Shown here one piece after another: positions 1-6,347 of a stretch of 7,661 bases of DNA. Positions within the stretch are counted from its first letter, which is position 1; each line of letters begins with the position of its first letter. The position numbers and the translations under genes are program-made. Below the pieces are notes generated by a model. The model searched no databases, was not told the DNA's origin, and saw only the letters and a list, made by a program, of their open reading frames with translations. The stretch lies in the NCBI GenBank assembly GCA_036170435.1, contig JAVHPF010000084.1, forward strand, positions 1-7,661. Direction: 5' to 3'. Source of the stretch: JAQVPN01 sp036170435. GTDB lineage: Bacteria; Patescibacteriota; Gracilibacteria; BD1-5; UBA6164.

Positions 1-478
1 CTTTTGAATCCTCTTTAACTTTTTTAGTTTCTTTTACATTAGTTTTTGTTACTTCCAATTTTTCAGATGCTTGAGAAATAGCTTTTTCTTTACCATCCAT
101 ATAATTTTGAAGTAAATTTAATTTTTCTTCTGTATATCATAAAACAATAGAGGCTCCTTCTTTATAATCATAAAAAGCTTTTACTAAATCAAATACTTTT
201 GACAAAGCTCTTCTTTCTGAAATATCAAAATGAGATGGAATTTCATCAGATTCTAAAGTGCTTTTTTGCGCATTTTTAGAAGCCATTAATTGTAGAAATT
301 TTTTAGCAATTTCTTTATGTTCAGAATTAGATACATTAAAATCAGATAAATTATTAATATAATCTGTCAATCCTGCAATATCTAATTTTTCAAAATCTAT
401 TTTTTTAGATTCCTTTTTATTTATAGAAATATCTGTAGAGTTTCAAATAATTTCTACATTTTGTTTTTCATTTCCCAT
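1..478 (-). CDS. Hypothetical cytoplasmic protein, C-terminus cut by window edge
   Basis: I do not recognise this protein. Read with UGA as Gly, the frame is open from the ATG at 478 to the left edge, giving 159 visible residues and no stop. Two in-frame UGA codons fall at residues 12 and 114. There is no signal peptide or membrane segment, so it is probably cytoplasmic. The N-terminal part (1-36) is polar and Lys/Glu-rich. The middle (about 37-113) looks helical, with a segment around ISERRALSKVFDLVKAFYDY. The visible end (about 135-159) is Lys/Glu/Thr-rich and low-complexity, suggesting a flexible or coiled tail. The start is the first ATG after an AT-rich 94-base spacer, and I see no Shine-Dalgarno sequence. 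It follows the LPKTG gene on the same strand and may be cotranscribed with it, though overlapping hairpins lie between them. Confidence 0.75.
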
Positions 479-536
479 AATATATATTTTTTATAAAATA
501 ATTTTATTTTTGTTTTTTGATTTTTAATATTCAAAG

Positions 537-568
537 GCTTGAGAAGCCAGAGACTTCTCAAATCTCTG
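537..568. repeat. Overlapping, mutually exclusive inverted repeats
   Basis: Three short inverted repeats compete for the same bases just after the LPKTG gene stop. They are GGCTT/AAGCC with a 3-base loop (537-549), TTGAGAAG/CTTCTCAA with a 7-base loop (539-561), and CAGAGA/TCTCTG with a 9-base loop (548-568). Forming one prevents at least one other. No U-tract follows on either strand, so it is not a textbook intrinsic terminator. It could be an mRNA 3'-end or attenuation structure in the 94-base spacer before the next gene. Confidence 0.5.
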
Positions 569-572
569 ACTA

Positions 573-1286
573 TTAAGCAGATTTTCTTCTGTAATATAAT
601 ACTCAAGCTGTTAGCATTAATGCTAGAATAACAAGCATATCTTCAGCAGGACCAGTTTTTGGTAGAGCTTTAACTGGTGGAGCTTTCACTTCTACAGGAG
701 TAGGAGTTGGTTCTGGAGCTTTATTTGCATCAGCAGATTTAAAAAGTACACATTCTTTATGAGTTGTAGTTTCTGGACTTGGAGTTCCATCTTCCAAAAC
801 TGCATGAGTCATAATTGGGTAAACTAAAAGTCCAATATTTATTCATTTATCAGCTTTATTTGAATCAAGTTTGTAAGCAGCACCTAAGTTAGATTTTAAC
901 CAAGTTACTGAAGCTCCTGGTTTCAAAACATAAGCATCAGATCCTGAGCTATAAATAGCATCTAATTCTGGTGTAAAAGCCCAAAAATCTTTATCTGATA
1001 CAGGATTTTGAGACCAAGTTACTTTATCTGATACAGGATTTACCATTTTAGGCATTTCTTGTTCTTCTTTATAGATAAGTCTATCAGTTGAAGAATCATT
1101 TTTCCAAAGGTCTTCCATCATACCTATATTGTCTCCAGTAGTTTTTTCTCCTCCATCAAAACATTGATTACAAGAATTTTCAGAGAATATAGTATCAGTA
1201 GAACAATCTACAGTTTGGTACGCAGCACTTACTGCAGCAACATTAAGAATTAAGCATAAGCTAATTAAAAAAGCTATTTTTTTCAT
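573..1286 (-). CDS. Secreted surface protein with C-terminal LPKTG sortase-type anchor
   Basis: A 237-residue secreted protein. Residues 1-22 form a signal peptide: KK, a hydrophobic core, then VSA-A. The mature part has four cysteines, including a CNQC pair at 39-42. An 11-residue unit carrying NPVSDK is duplicated at 83-88 and 94-99. A Pro-rich linker (about 190-207) leads to LPKTG at 208-212, then a hydrophobic helix (217-230) and the basic tail YYRRKSA. This order (motif, membrane helix, positive tail) is the standard sorting signal: a sortase would cleave between T and G and attach the protein at the cell surface. UGA encodes Gly148 and Gly228. With UGA as stop the gene splits in two and the signal peptide is separated from the anchor. 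TAA is followed directly by TAG. It has its own promoter at 1319-1347. The function of the ectodomain is unknown, and no sortase gene is in the window. Confidence 0.88.
989..1041. repeat. Direct repeat inside the LPKTG gene (33-base period)
   Basis: A 20-base identical sequence occurs at 989-1008 and 1022-1041, exactly 33 bases apart. It encodes the NPVSDK unit twice, 11 residues apart. The identity at DNA level suggests a recent in-frame duplication within the exposed part of the surface protein. Confidence 0.8.
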
Positions 1287-1318
1287 AATTTCATAAATTA
1301 AAAATAAATTACTTCTTC

Positions 1319-1347
1319 ATATTACCACAAACAAAAAAAGTTGTCAA
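1319..1347 (-). promoter_or_regulatory. Promoter of the LPKTG surface-protein gene
   Basis: On the minus strand, TTGACA (1342-1347) and TAATAT (1319-1324) are separated by exactly 17 bases. This is close to the sigma-70/SigA consensus. Predicted transcription begins near 1312, leaving a leader of about 25 bases before the ATG at 1286. The -35 box lies inside the distal arm and loop of the yidC terminator, so both signals share the same bases. Confidence 0.7.
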
Positions 1348-1361
1348 AAAACTGACAACTT
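1329..1361 (-). terminator. Intrinsic terminator of the rpmH-rnpA-yidC operon
   Basis: A perfect 9-base stem (1338-1346 with 1353-1361) has a 6-base loop. In the minus-strand transcript it is followed by a run of U (1333-1339, then further U after one G). It begins 11 bases after the yidC stop. It is the clearest terminator in the window. Confidence 0.85.
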
Positions 1362-1372
1362 ATTCCGATATT

Positions 1373-2551
1373 TTAGATTGACTTTTTTATAATTTTATTC
1401 ACCACTATTTGTTGAAAAATCATAAAAGTAGTAGATATTCACCAATATATACCAACTCATATATAAAAAGTAAATGTAAATATTCCCACCATAACTGGCA
1501 TCCCATAAAGCATAAATTTATTCATTACAGCTTGATCTGGCATAAATGATGAATAATCATTATCTCCTTGTTTCTTTTCAAGTACTACTCAAGTTTTATT
1601 TTCAGGAGCTTTATTGAAAATCATAGATAATTTTATTTGAGTGAATTGTACAGCTCGAACTGCTATAGCAAGTATTCAACCAACCCAACCTCAAACAGAT
1701 ATCAAATCTATAAAGTAAAATTTAGTTTGTATTGCTAAAACAGAAAAGTTTTGCATGAATGAATACAAATAATAAGTATTTACAGGATCTTGAATAGAAG
1801 TAAGAATATGATAAACAACTATTAAAATAGGCATTTGTATAAGAAGTGGTAAGCAAGAACCCATAGGATTAACTTTTTCTTCTTTATATAATTTCATAAG
1901 TTCTACTCAAAGTGTTTGATGATCTCATTTATGTTTTTCTTGAATTTCTTTAATTTTTGGCTGAACAGTTTGCATTTTAGCCTGACTTACCATCATCTTA
2001 TGTTGAGGATAAAGCAAAATAGATCTGATTATAACTGTTACTATTATAATAGCCCAAAACAATGAATAATTAACCATTGTAACGATAAAAGCTATAAGAT
2101 TATAAAATGGTGCATAAAAGAAAAAAGTGAAAAATTTAGCAAAAAATCCCATATTCCCAATTGAAAATTGAGACATATAATCTTTTCATTCTATCTTTGC
2201 TTCTATAAAATAATCTCAAGTTATTTCAAATTTTGAAAAATATTTAGAATAATCTAATATTTGAGTCTTATTTGCCGCAACTTTTATGTCACGACAAAAT
2301 GCTTTATCAGCTAAATCAACTATACCCGCGCTAGATTTTATCTTTAAATCGCAAGTATTTAGAGATATTTCTTTTGCTGTATTGTTTTGTAAATCTATTT
2401 TAACACTAGCTGGAACATTATAAGAATCACTAGCTGATTTTATGATAAGATTTCAATTTGTTTGAGTAGTTTTTTTAGAACCATCAAACATACTTAAAAC
2501 AAAAAATACTATTAAAAATACCAGTAAAAAATTTATTAATTTATCTTTCAT
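1373..2551 (-). CDS. yidC: Membrane protein insertase YidC/Oxa1 family
   Basis: A 392-residue insertase that helps membrane proteins enter and fold in the cytoplasmic membrane, alone or with Sec. There is an N-terminal membrane anchor at 4-21. A short extracytoplasmic domain (about 22-125) follows, much smaller than the proteobacterial P1 domain. The conserved Oxa1 core starts near residue 135. In the first core helix, IIRSILLYP carries Arg176 at the place of the positively charged groove residue. The cytoplasmic hairpin (QPKIKEIQEKHKG) comes next, then NPMGSCLPLLIQMPI, and finally the IGVGIYWGISTTFMIFQQ segment. About ten in-frame UGA codons encode glycine, including those before VGIYW and after YW. 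It starts 3 bases after rnpA and ends 11 bases before a terminator hairpin. A hydrophilic loop between the last two core helices (around KQGDNDYSS) is family-typical. Identification is very secure. Confidence 0.97.
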
Positions 2552-2554
2552 ATA

Positions 2555-2953
2555 CTATTTTTTAAAATTAAATTTTATATTAGCATTTGCTTTTTCTTCT
2601 TCAAAAAATTTAGAAAAAACAAAATTTAAATCTTTAGCAAAATCTCACACGATTTTTTGATCTATTTTATTAAGATGAGTTTCTTTTTTTACCAAAACAG
2701 TAAAATCAAAAAATGAATTTTCTTTAGCTAATTCTAGATATTTTCTAGAATTTTCATAAAAAAGTCTCCTGAAAAAATTTCTAGAAACTCCTGAATTTAC
2801 TGATTTAGAGCCTATAACTATAGAAAATCTATTATGTGTTTGTTTATTTTTTAAAGAGTTCAAAACAAGCGAATAAGAAAAAAAAGGCTTTGATCTTTTT
2901 CGCAAAACCTTTTTCACTTCATTTTCTTTTAGTCTATATATTTTGGAAATCAT
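2555..2953 (-). CDS. rnpA: Ribonuclease P protein component
   Basis: A 132-residue basic protein that assists the RNase P RNA in removing 5' leaders from precursor tRNAs. RFSIVIGSKSVNSGVSRNFF followed by RRLFYE (about 42-67) matches the family's central signature: the beta strand, then the RNR-type helix that contacts the RNA. One UGA codon, at residue 103 in VGDF, encodes Gly; reading it as stop would remove the last 30 residues. The gene ends in TAG three bases before the yidC ATG and starts 21 bases after rpmH. The conserved order rpmH-rnpA-yidC supports the call. No Shine-Dalgarno sequence is seen, so expression probably relies on operon coupling. Confidence 0.95.
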
Positions 2954-2974
2954 ATCTAAAAAGTAATTTTCAAA

Positions 2975-3220
2975 TTATTTACTAGTAGCAACATAATTAC
3001 CTTTACCATCAAAAGGTGATTTTCTAGCAGTTCCTCCAGCTATGATGTGAAGTCTTGCTTTACCTTTTATATCTTGGAATCTTTTTTTAACTGTAGGAGT
3101 TAATTCCCATCTTCCTTTTCTTCTTCTATTTTTTAGAACATTCATTCCATTAGGTGTAGAAGATCTTCTTAAGTAACCATGAGTTCTAAGTCTCTTTCTT
3201 TTCTTTAATTTTCCTAACAT
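2975..3220 (-). CDS. rpmH: Large ribosomal subunit protein bL34 with C-terminal extension
   Basis: An 81-residue, very basic protein. Residues 5-43 carry the bL34 pattern: KKRKRLRTHGYLRR, NGMNVLKNRRRKGR, then LTP. bL34 is a small core protein of the 50S subunit. Typical bL34 is about 44-46 residues, so this one has roughly 36 extra C-terminal residues, including GGTARKSP and ending VATSK. The usual N-terminal TFQPS-like segment is also missing. An in-frame stop lies four codons upstream of the ATG at 3220, so the start is not misplaced. It contains no UGA codon. It is the first gene of the rpmH-rnpA-yidC operon, about 45 bases downstream of a predicted transcription start. Confidence 0.9.
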   Translation of the reverse strand: MLGKLKKRKRLRTHGYLRRSSTPNGMNVLKNRRRKGRWELTPTVKKRFQDIKGKARLHIIAGGTARKSPFDGKGNYVATSK

Positions 3221-3271
3221 GTGTAATTGAGATTAGTAATTATTTTTAAATATATTTATATTGCTCGCAAG

Positions 3272-3299
3272 ATTTTATGAAAAAAAGCTAATTTGTCAA
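3272..3299 (-). promoter_or_regulatory. Promoter of the rpmH-rnpA-yidC operon
   Basis: On the minus strand a perfect TTGACA (3294-3299) is followed after 16 bases by TAAAAT (3272-3277). Predicted initiation near 3265 gives a leader of about 45 bases before the rpmH ATG. It sits in the 101-base gap between pyrH and rpmH. I see no hairpin terminator after pyrH, only T-rich runs, so some read-through from pyrH is possible. Confidence 0.7.
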
Positions 3300-3321
3300 A
3301 AAAAAGTAAAAAAATCATTCT

Positions 3322-4029
3322 TTATCTTATTTTAGTTCCTTCCTCTTCTCATAAACAAGCCCTAAGCATCGCTCCAGCTTTGAATAAATTAACAACTCAA
3401 AGAGCCAATTTACCATCTTTTGCTAAAGCAATTGCAGTTTGATCCATAACTTTTATATCATTTTTGATAACTTCATCATAAGTTGCTTCTTTTATAAGTA
3501 TAGCATCCGAGAATTTTTTTGGATCTTTATTAAAAACTCAATCTACTTTTGTAGCTTTTATCATCAAGTCACATTCTAATTCTAAAGCTCTTAAAACTCA
3601 AGCAGAATCAGTTGTAAAGTATGGGTTTCAAGTACCAGCAACACATATTACAATTCTTCATTTTTCCATATGTCTTGTTCATCTTCTCTTGATATATTTT
3701 TCCCCAATTTCTGGAATATCAATAGCACTCATTAGTCTAGTTTCAACTCATACTGATTCAAGAGCATCTTGCATAGCAACTCAATTCATAACAGTTGCAA
3801 GCATTCACATATAATCGGCAGCAACTCTGTCCATCCCATTAGCAGCTCCAGATATTCACCTAAATATATTTCATCCTCATAAAACAATTCAAATTTCAAA
3901 TCAAGAATCTTTGATTTCTTTTATTTGAACAGCTAATTCTTTTATAAAAACCGGATCTATTCAATGATCTCTAGTTCATTCCAAAGCTTCTCCAGAAATT
4001 TTAAGTAAAACCCTATTATTTTTTCTCAT
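3322..4029 (-). CDS. pyrH: UMP kinase (uridylate kinase)
   Basis: A 235-residue cytoplasmic enzyme that phosphorylates UMP to UDP with ATP, an essential step of pyrimidine nucleotide synthesis. It is full length for the bacterial PyrH (amino acid kinase fold) family. Recognised segments are VLLKISGEAL (7-16), GGGNIFRG (51-58) followed by the UMP-site stretch GMDRVAADYMGMLATVMN (65-82), the AGTGNPYFTTDSA loop (131-143), KATKVDGVFNKDPKK (158-172) and VMDQTAIAL (194-202). Seventeen in-frame UGA codons encode glycine, several at invariant positions such as GGGN and FRG. The gene is unreadable under the standard code. An AGGA sits 8 bases before the ATG, one of the few Shine-Dalgarno-like signals here. 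It lies 4 bases after the last pilin-like gene. Confidence 0.97.
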
Positions 4030-4033
4030 AGCT

Positions 4034-4429
4034 TTATCCTAGTCAGTAAATAAAATTAATTACAATTGCGATTATCGCTCAAGCAGAAATCATTCACAAA
4101 TATCAAATAAGTGTCCATTTAATGATATCTTTTGCTTTTTTGAGATCTTCATCCTTTCATTGGCTTAAAGTCATCTTAAGACCTGCAAAAACCAAAGCTC
4201 AAACAGCAATTAAAGAAAGAGCAATAGAGATATTTTTAACAATAGAAGAAATTTGAGTTTTAAATCATGTTTCAACCGTATATTTATCAACATTAGTTCA
4301 AACCAGAGTATCTGGAGCAAAACCATTTAAATTATCACTTACTGTTGCAGATTCATCATAAGATCAATAAATCGCAAATGTAGAATTAAAAGAAAAAAGC
4401 AAAACTAAAACTAATAATAATTTTCTCAT
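4034..4429 (-). CDS. VirB2/TrbC-type pilin-like membrane protein (array member 4)
   Basis: A 131-residue small membrane protein. It has a signal peptide at 1-19, a short polar exported stretch (20-60), and two membrane helices (about 64-87 and 103-128). These are joined by a charged cytoplasmic-type loop starting SQGKDEDLKKAK (89-100). This plan (signal peptide, two helices, GK and KKAK-type loop) is that of type IV secretion pilins of the TrbC/VirB2 class. Family assignment rests on architecture and the three neighbouring paralogues, not on strong sequence signatures. Nine UGA codons encode Gly, including Gly91 of the loop. The final codons are UGA-CTA-GGA-TAA, so the standard code would also truncate the C-terminus. 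It starts 2 bases after array member 3 and ends 4 bases before pyrH. Confidence 0.82.
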
Positions 4430-4431
4430 GT

Positions 4432-4833
4432 TTAAAATTGTAATGAAGAAATAAGTTTAACAAGAGCCCAAGCAAGAGGGATAATAGCAAGTCAAATAAC
4501 AGCATATACAAAACCCATCATAGCCTTTTTAAATTCATCTGGTTTTCATTGCGCACTTACAAGTTTAAATCAAAGATATATGAAAACTGCTACTGCAATA
4601 AGAGCTAGAAGTGAAAATATAATAGTCTTTAGTTCAGTTAAAACAGGAAATAAAGAATTTGTTCCACTTCATTTTATATCTGCAGAATTTCCCATAATTG
4701 TGTTTGTATTTGGTAACATATCATTTTGAATATTTGTATTTGTTGCAGTAGAATTTAGATTAATAAGACCAGCAAAAACAAAATTTGGCAAAACTAAGAT
4801 AGCTAAAAAGAAAATTTTTAAAAATATTTTCAT
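4432..4833 (-). CDS. VirB2/TrbC-type pilin-like membrane protein (array member 3)
   Basis: A 133-residue membrane protein with a signal peptide at 1-21 (PNFVFA end). An Asn/Thr-rich exported stretch (25-58) follows, then membrane helices at about 70-91 and 108-130. The connecting loop reads SAQGKPDEFKKAMMG (93-107), aligning with the GK and KKA motif of the other array members. The distance from GK to the C-terminus is 37 residues, against 40 in the others. UGA encodes Gly55, 88, 96 and 114. It probably forms or assembles into a surface or secretion filament, or a membrane subunit of such a machine. That role is inferred from architecture. It starts 7 bases after member 2 and ends 2 bases before member 4. 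Confidence 0.82.
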
Positions 4834-4840
4834 AAAAAAT

Positions 4841-5284
4841 TTAAGAGTTAGGAATAGAAACTGTATTTATCAAGTTTATTATATACCAAGCTGAAACTGA
4901 AAGTAGTACTCAAGCAAGAGAATATATAATCCAAGATTTTGCTTTTTTTGTAGTATCTTCTTTTCAAGCTGAAGTTAAATACATCAAACCTGAAATCATA
5001 GTAGAAATAACAGCAATAACCGCTATATATTTTATCATAGTAGCAATCAAAGATGGAATATATTTTGTAATAACTTTATCTCAAGAAACTCCTGAACCAG
5101 GAAGTCCTCCTCAAACAATAGTTGGAGCTGCAGCCATAGCAAAATCTATAGAAACAAGCGAAATCAAAACTAAAAATAATANNNNNNNNNNNNNNNNNNN
5201 NNNNNNNNNNNNNNNNNNNNNNNNNNNNNNNNNNNNNNNNNNNNNNNNNNNNNNNNNNNNNNNNNNNNNNNNNNNNNNNNNCAT
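4841..5284 (-). CDS. VirB2/TrbC-type pilin-like membrane protein (array member 2), interrupted by N gap
   Basis: The sequence supports 112 residues (4841-5179). The N-terminus lies in the 100-N gap. The visible part begins inside a signal peptide core (LFLVLIS, ending DFAMA). A Gly/Pro-rich exported stretch follows, then two membrane helices. Between them is the loop TSAGKEDTTKKAKSW, the clearest GK and KKAK motif of the array; its Gly is UGA. An ATG at 5282-5284 lies just across the gap, 3 bases after the stop of array member 1. This matches the tight spacing in this operon, so I take it as the start. With exactly 100 Ns it is in frame but would give an unusually long N-terminal region of more than 30 residues. 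A short real gap of a few codons is more likely. The span given here includes the Ns. Confidence 0.75.
5182..5281. other. Assembly gap (100 N)
   Basis: A run of exactly 100 N, the conventional placeholder for a gap of unknown size. It interrupts the N-terminus of the pilin-like gene ending at 4841. The flanks share no overlapping end. Confidence 0.95.
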
Positions 5285-5287
5285 ATT

Positions 5288-5881
5288 TTATCCAATTGTA
5301 TATAAAATATATGATAAGAAACTTACCATAAAATAAGAAGCCAAAGCTATAACAAGAGCTATAATTCAAGCCTTGAAAATAGTTTTTCATTTATTCAGAC
5401 TATCATCTTTTCACATAGCAGTTATCATAAATCAAGCTCAAACGACCATTATAATCAAAGCCAAACTTCACAAAGCAACCATAAGTTTCTTTATAAGAAC
5501 CGTGAAAAATCAATTTATAGTAGCCTTTGATGTAGTTTTATTTAATCATTTTCCACCAGGAGAAAATTTCCCAGTATCTATTTTGAACTGATCCGAACAA
5601 AGAGAATCTTTCCCAGGAGTACAGTTGAATTGTGCAGAAGAAGATTTAGAACTAAAAGGCTCGCTTCATTCAATAATATTTCATTTTGAATCAATTGATG
5701 CTCAAAAACTTGTATCCTTATCAGGAGTTGGAGTAGATGTTGTATTTAAATTAATCTGAGTATCTGTAGATCAATTTTCTCAATCACTTCAAGGAGTAAT
5801 TGAGATATTATAAGAAAAAACATTTGAAACTCAAAGGAAAAAGAAAAGAGTTGAAAGAATTGTTATTTTTTTTAGAAACAT
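5288..5881 (-). CDS. VirB2/TrbC-type pilin-like membrane protein with long ectodomain (array member 1)
   Basis: A 197-residue protein, the first and longest of the array. The signal peptide is at about 1-23 (FLKK, hydrophobic core, NVFS). An exported Ser/Thr/Gly-rich region (24-125) with only two cysteines (Cys87, Cys95) follows, possibly disulfide-bonded. Two membrane helices lie at about 132-156 and 170-195. The loop AMGKDDSLNKGK (155-166) matches the GK hinge of the other three, with 40 residues from GK to the end. About fifteen UGA codons encode glycine. It starts 19 bases after hicA and ends 3 bases before the ATG of member 2. The extra 60-80 exported residues set it apart and may make it an adhesin-like or capping subunit, which is speculation. 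I do not recognise the ectodomain. Confidence 0.82.
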
Positions 5882-5900
5882 ATTTTTATTTTTTTAGGAA

Positions 5901-6122
5901 TTAAAGCTTATTTAGAAACTCTTGTTTTCAAAATCAAGATTGCTTTAAAATACTTGTTATTGTATTTATATTCAAAGTTTTATTTCAATGATTTGGAATA
6001 GTTACTCTAAGTTGCCCTTTTCTTAATTGAATATGACTTCATTTTTGATGATTTATTTCAAAATCATTATTTAAGAGAAAATCCAAAACTTGCTTAGATG
6101 TTATATTGTTTATACTTGGCAT
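5901..6122 (-). CDS. hicA: HicA family toxin (mRNA interferase)
   Basis: A 73-residue protein of the HicA/YcfA family, a small double-stranded-RNA-binding-fold ribonuclease that cleaves mRNA unless bound by HicB. ITSKQVLDFLLNNDFE (7-22) is the first helix. QKGSH (26-30) holds the catalytic His30. RVTIPNHGNKTLN (39-51) corresponds to the conserved VPxHxxKxL segment. ITSILKQSGFGKQEFL (55-70) is the final helix. Four UGA codons encode Gly: in KGSH, in NHGN, and twice in SGFG. Each agrees with a family consensus glycine or turn. It starts 3 bases after the hicB stop. Antitoxin-first order is the less common arrangement but is known for this family. All key residues are present, so the toxin looks active. 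Confidence 0.9.
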
Positions 6123-6125
6123 ATT

Positions 6126-6347
6126 TTAAACATTAACAGTTATATTAAAGGCATTGGTCATAGATTTATGAAGATTATATTCATAACTATTTCTAGCTAA
6201 TCATTCAAGATGACATTCTATTGCTTCTTTTCAGTTAAAAACTGCTTCATCAATAGTATTTCACTCAGTAACTATATTAAAAATATTTGATAATACTGTA
6301 TATGTTCCATCATCATTTGGAATAATAGTAAGTGGATAATTTCTCAT
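6126..6347 (-). CDS. hicB: HicB family antitoxin, short form without a DNA-binding domain
   Basis: A 73-residue protein matching the N-terminal HicB domain. Features are YPLTIIPNDDGTYTV (4-18), FNIVTEGNTIDEA (23-35) and GKEAIECHLEGL (39-50). These correspond to the family pattern of a strand pair, then (V/Q)xGxTxxEA, then EAIxxxLE. HicB binds and inhibits HicA. Many HicB proteins continue into a helix-turn-helix or ribbon-helix-helix domain that represses the operon. This one stops about 23 residues after the core, so it may not bind DNA itself. UGA encodes three glycines. The ATG (6345-6347) lies at the edge of the second N gap, and the same 13 bases recur on the far side (ATG copy at 6458-6460). 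The gene is therefore intact and the gap lies only in its leader. Confidence 0.88.

Noticed and set aside
493..507. Palindrome ATAAAAT-A-ATTTTAT upstream of the first gene
   Set aside because: It is too AT-rich and too short-looped to mean much, and a chance match is likely in this leader.
1373..2551. yidC (and other genes) as multi-fragment pseudogenes
   Set aside because: The apparent in-frame stops are all UGA and fall on conserved glycines. With table 25 the genes are intact, so this is recoding and not decay.
3300..3321. Terminator after pyrH
   Set aside because: The minus strand has T-runs here, but I found no stem before them, so no intrinsic terminator can be supported.
5076..5390. 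A minus-strand open frame running across the Ns at 5182-5281
   Set aside because: It exists only because Ns are read as open codons. It overlaps the two pilin-like genes in the wrong frame and joins unrelated pieces.
5373..5591. A plus-strand 72-codon open frame
   Set aside because: It is antisense to the first pilin-like gene, which has a signal peptide, two helices and family-like motifs on the minus strand.
5909..5937. Possible internal promoter before the pilin-like array (TTGATT, 17 bases, TAAATA, minus strand)
   Set aside because: Both boxes are weak matches and lie in the hicA coding end of an AT-rich sequence. It is kept only as an alternative in the operon finding.
6126..6347. The short ORF after the GT as a phage or regulatory peptide instead of HicB
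   Set aside because: The strand-pair, TEGNTIDEA and EAIECHLEGL pattern and the adjacent HicA-like gene fit HicB far better.
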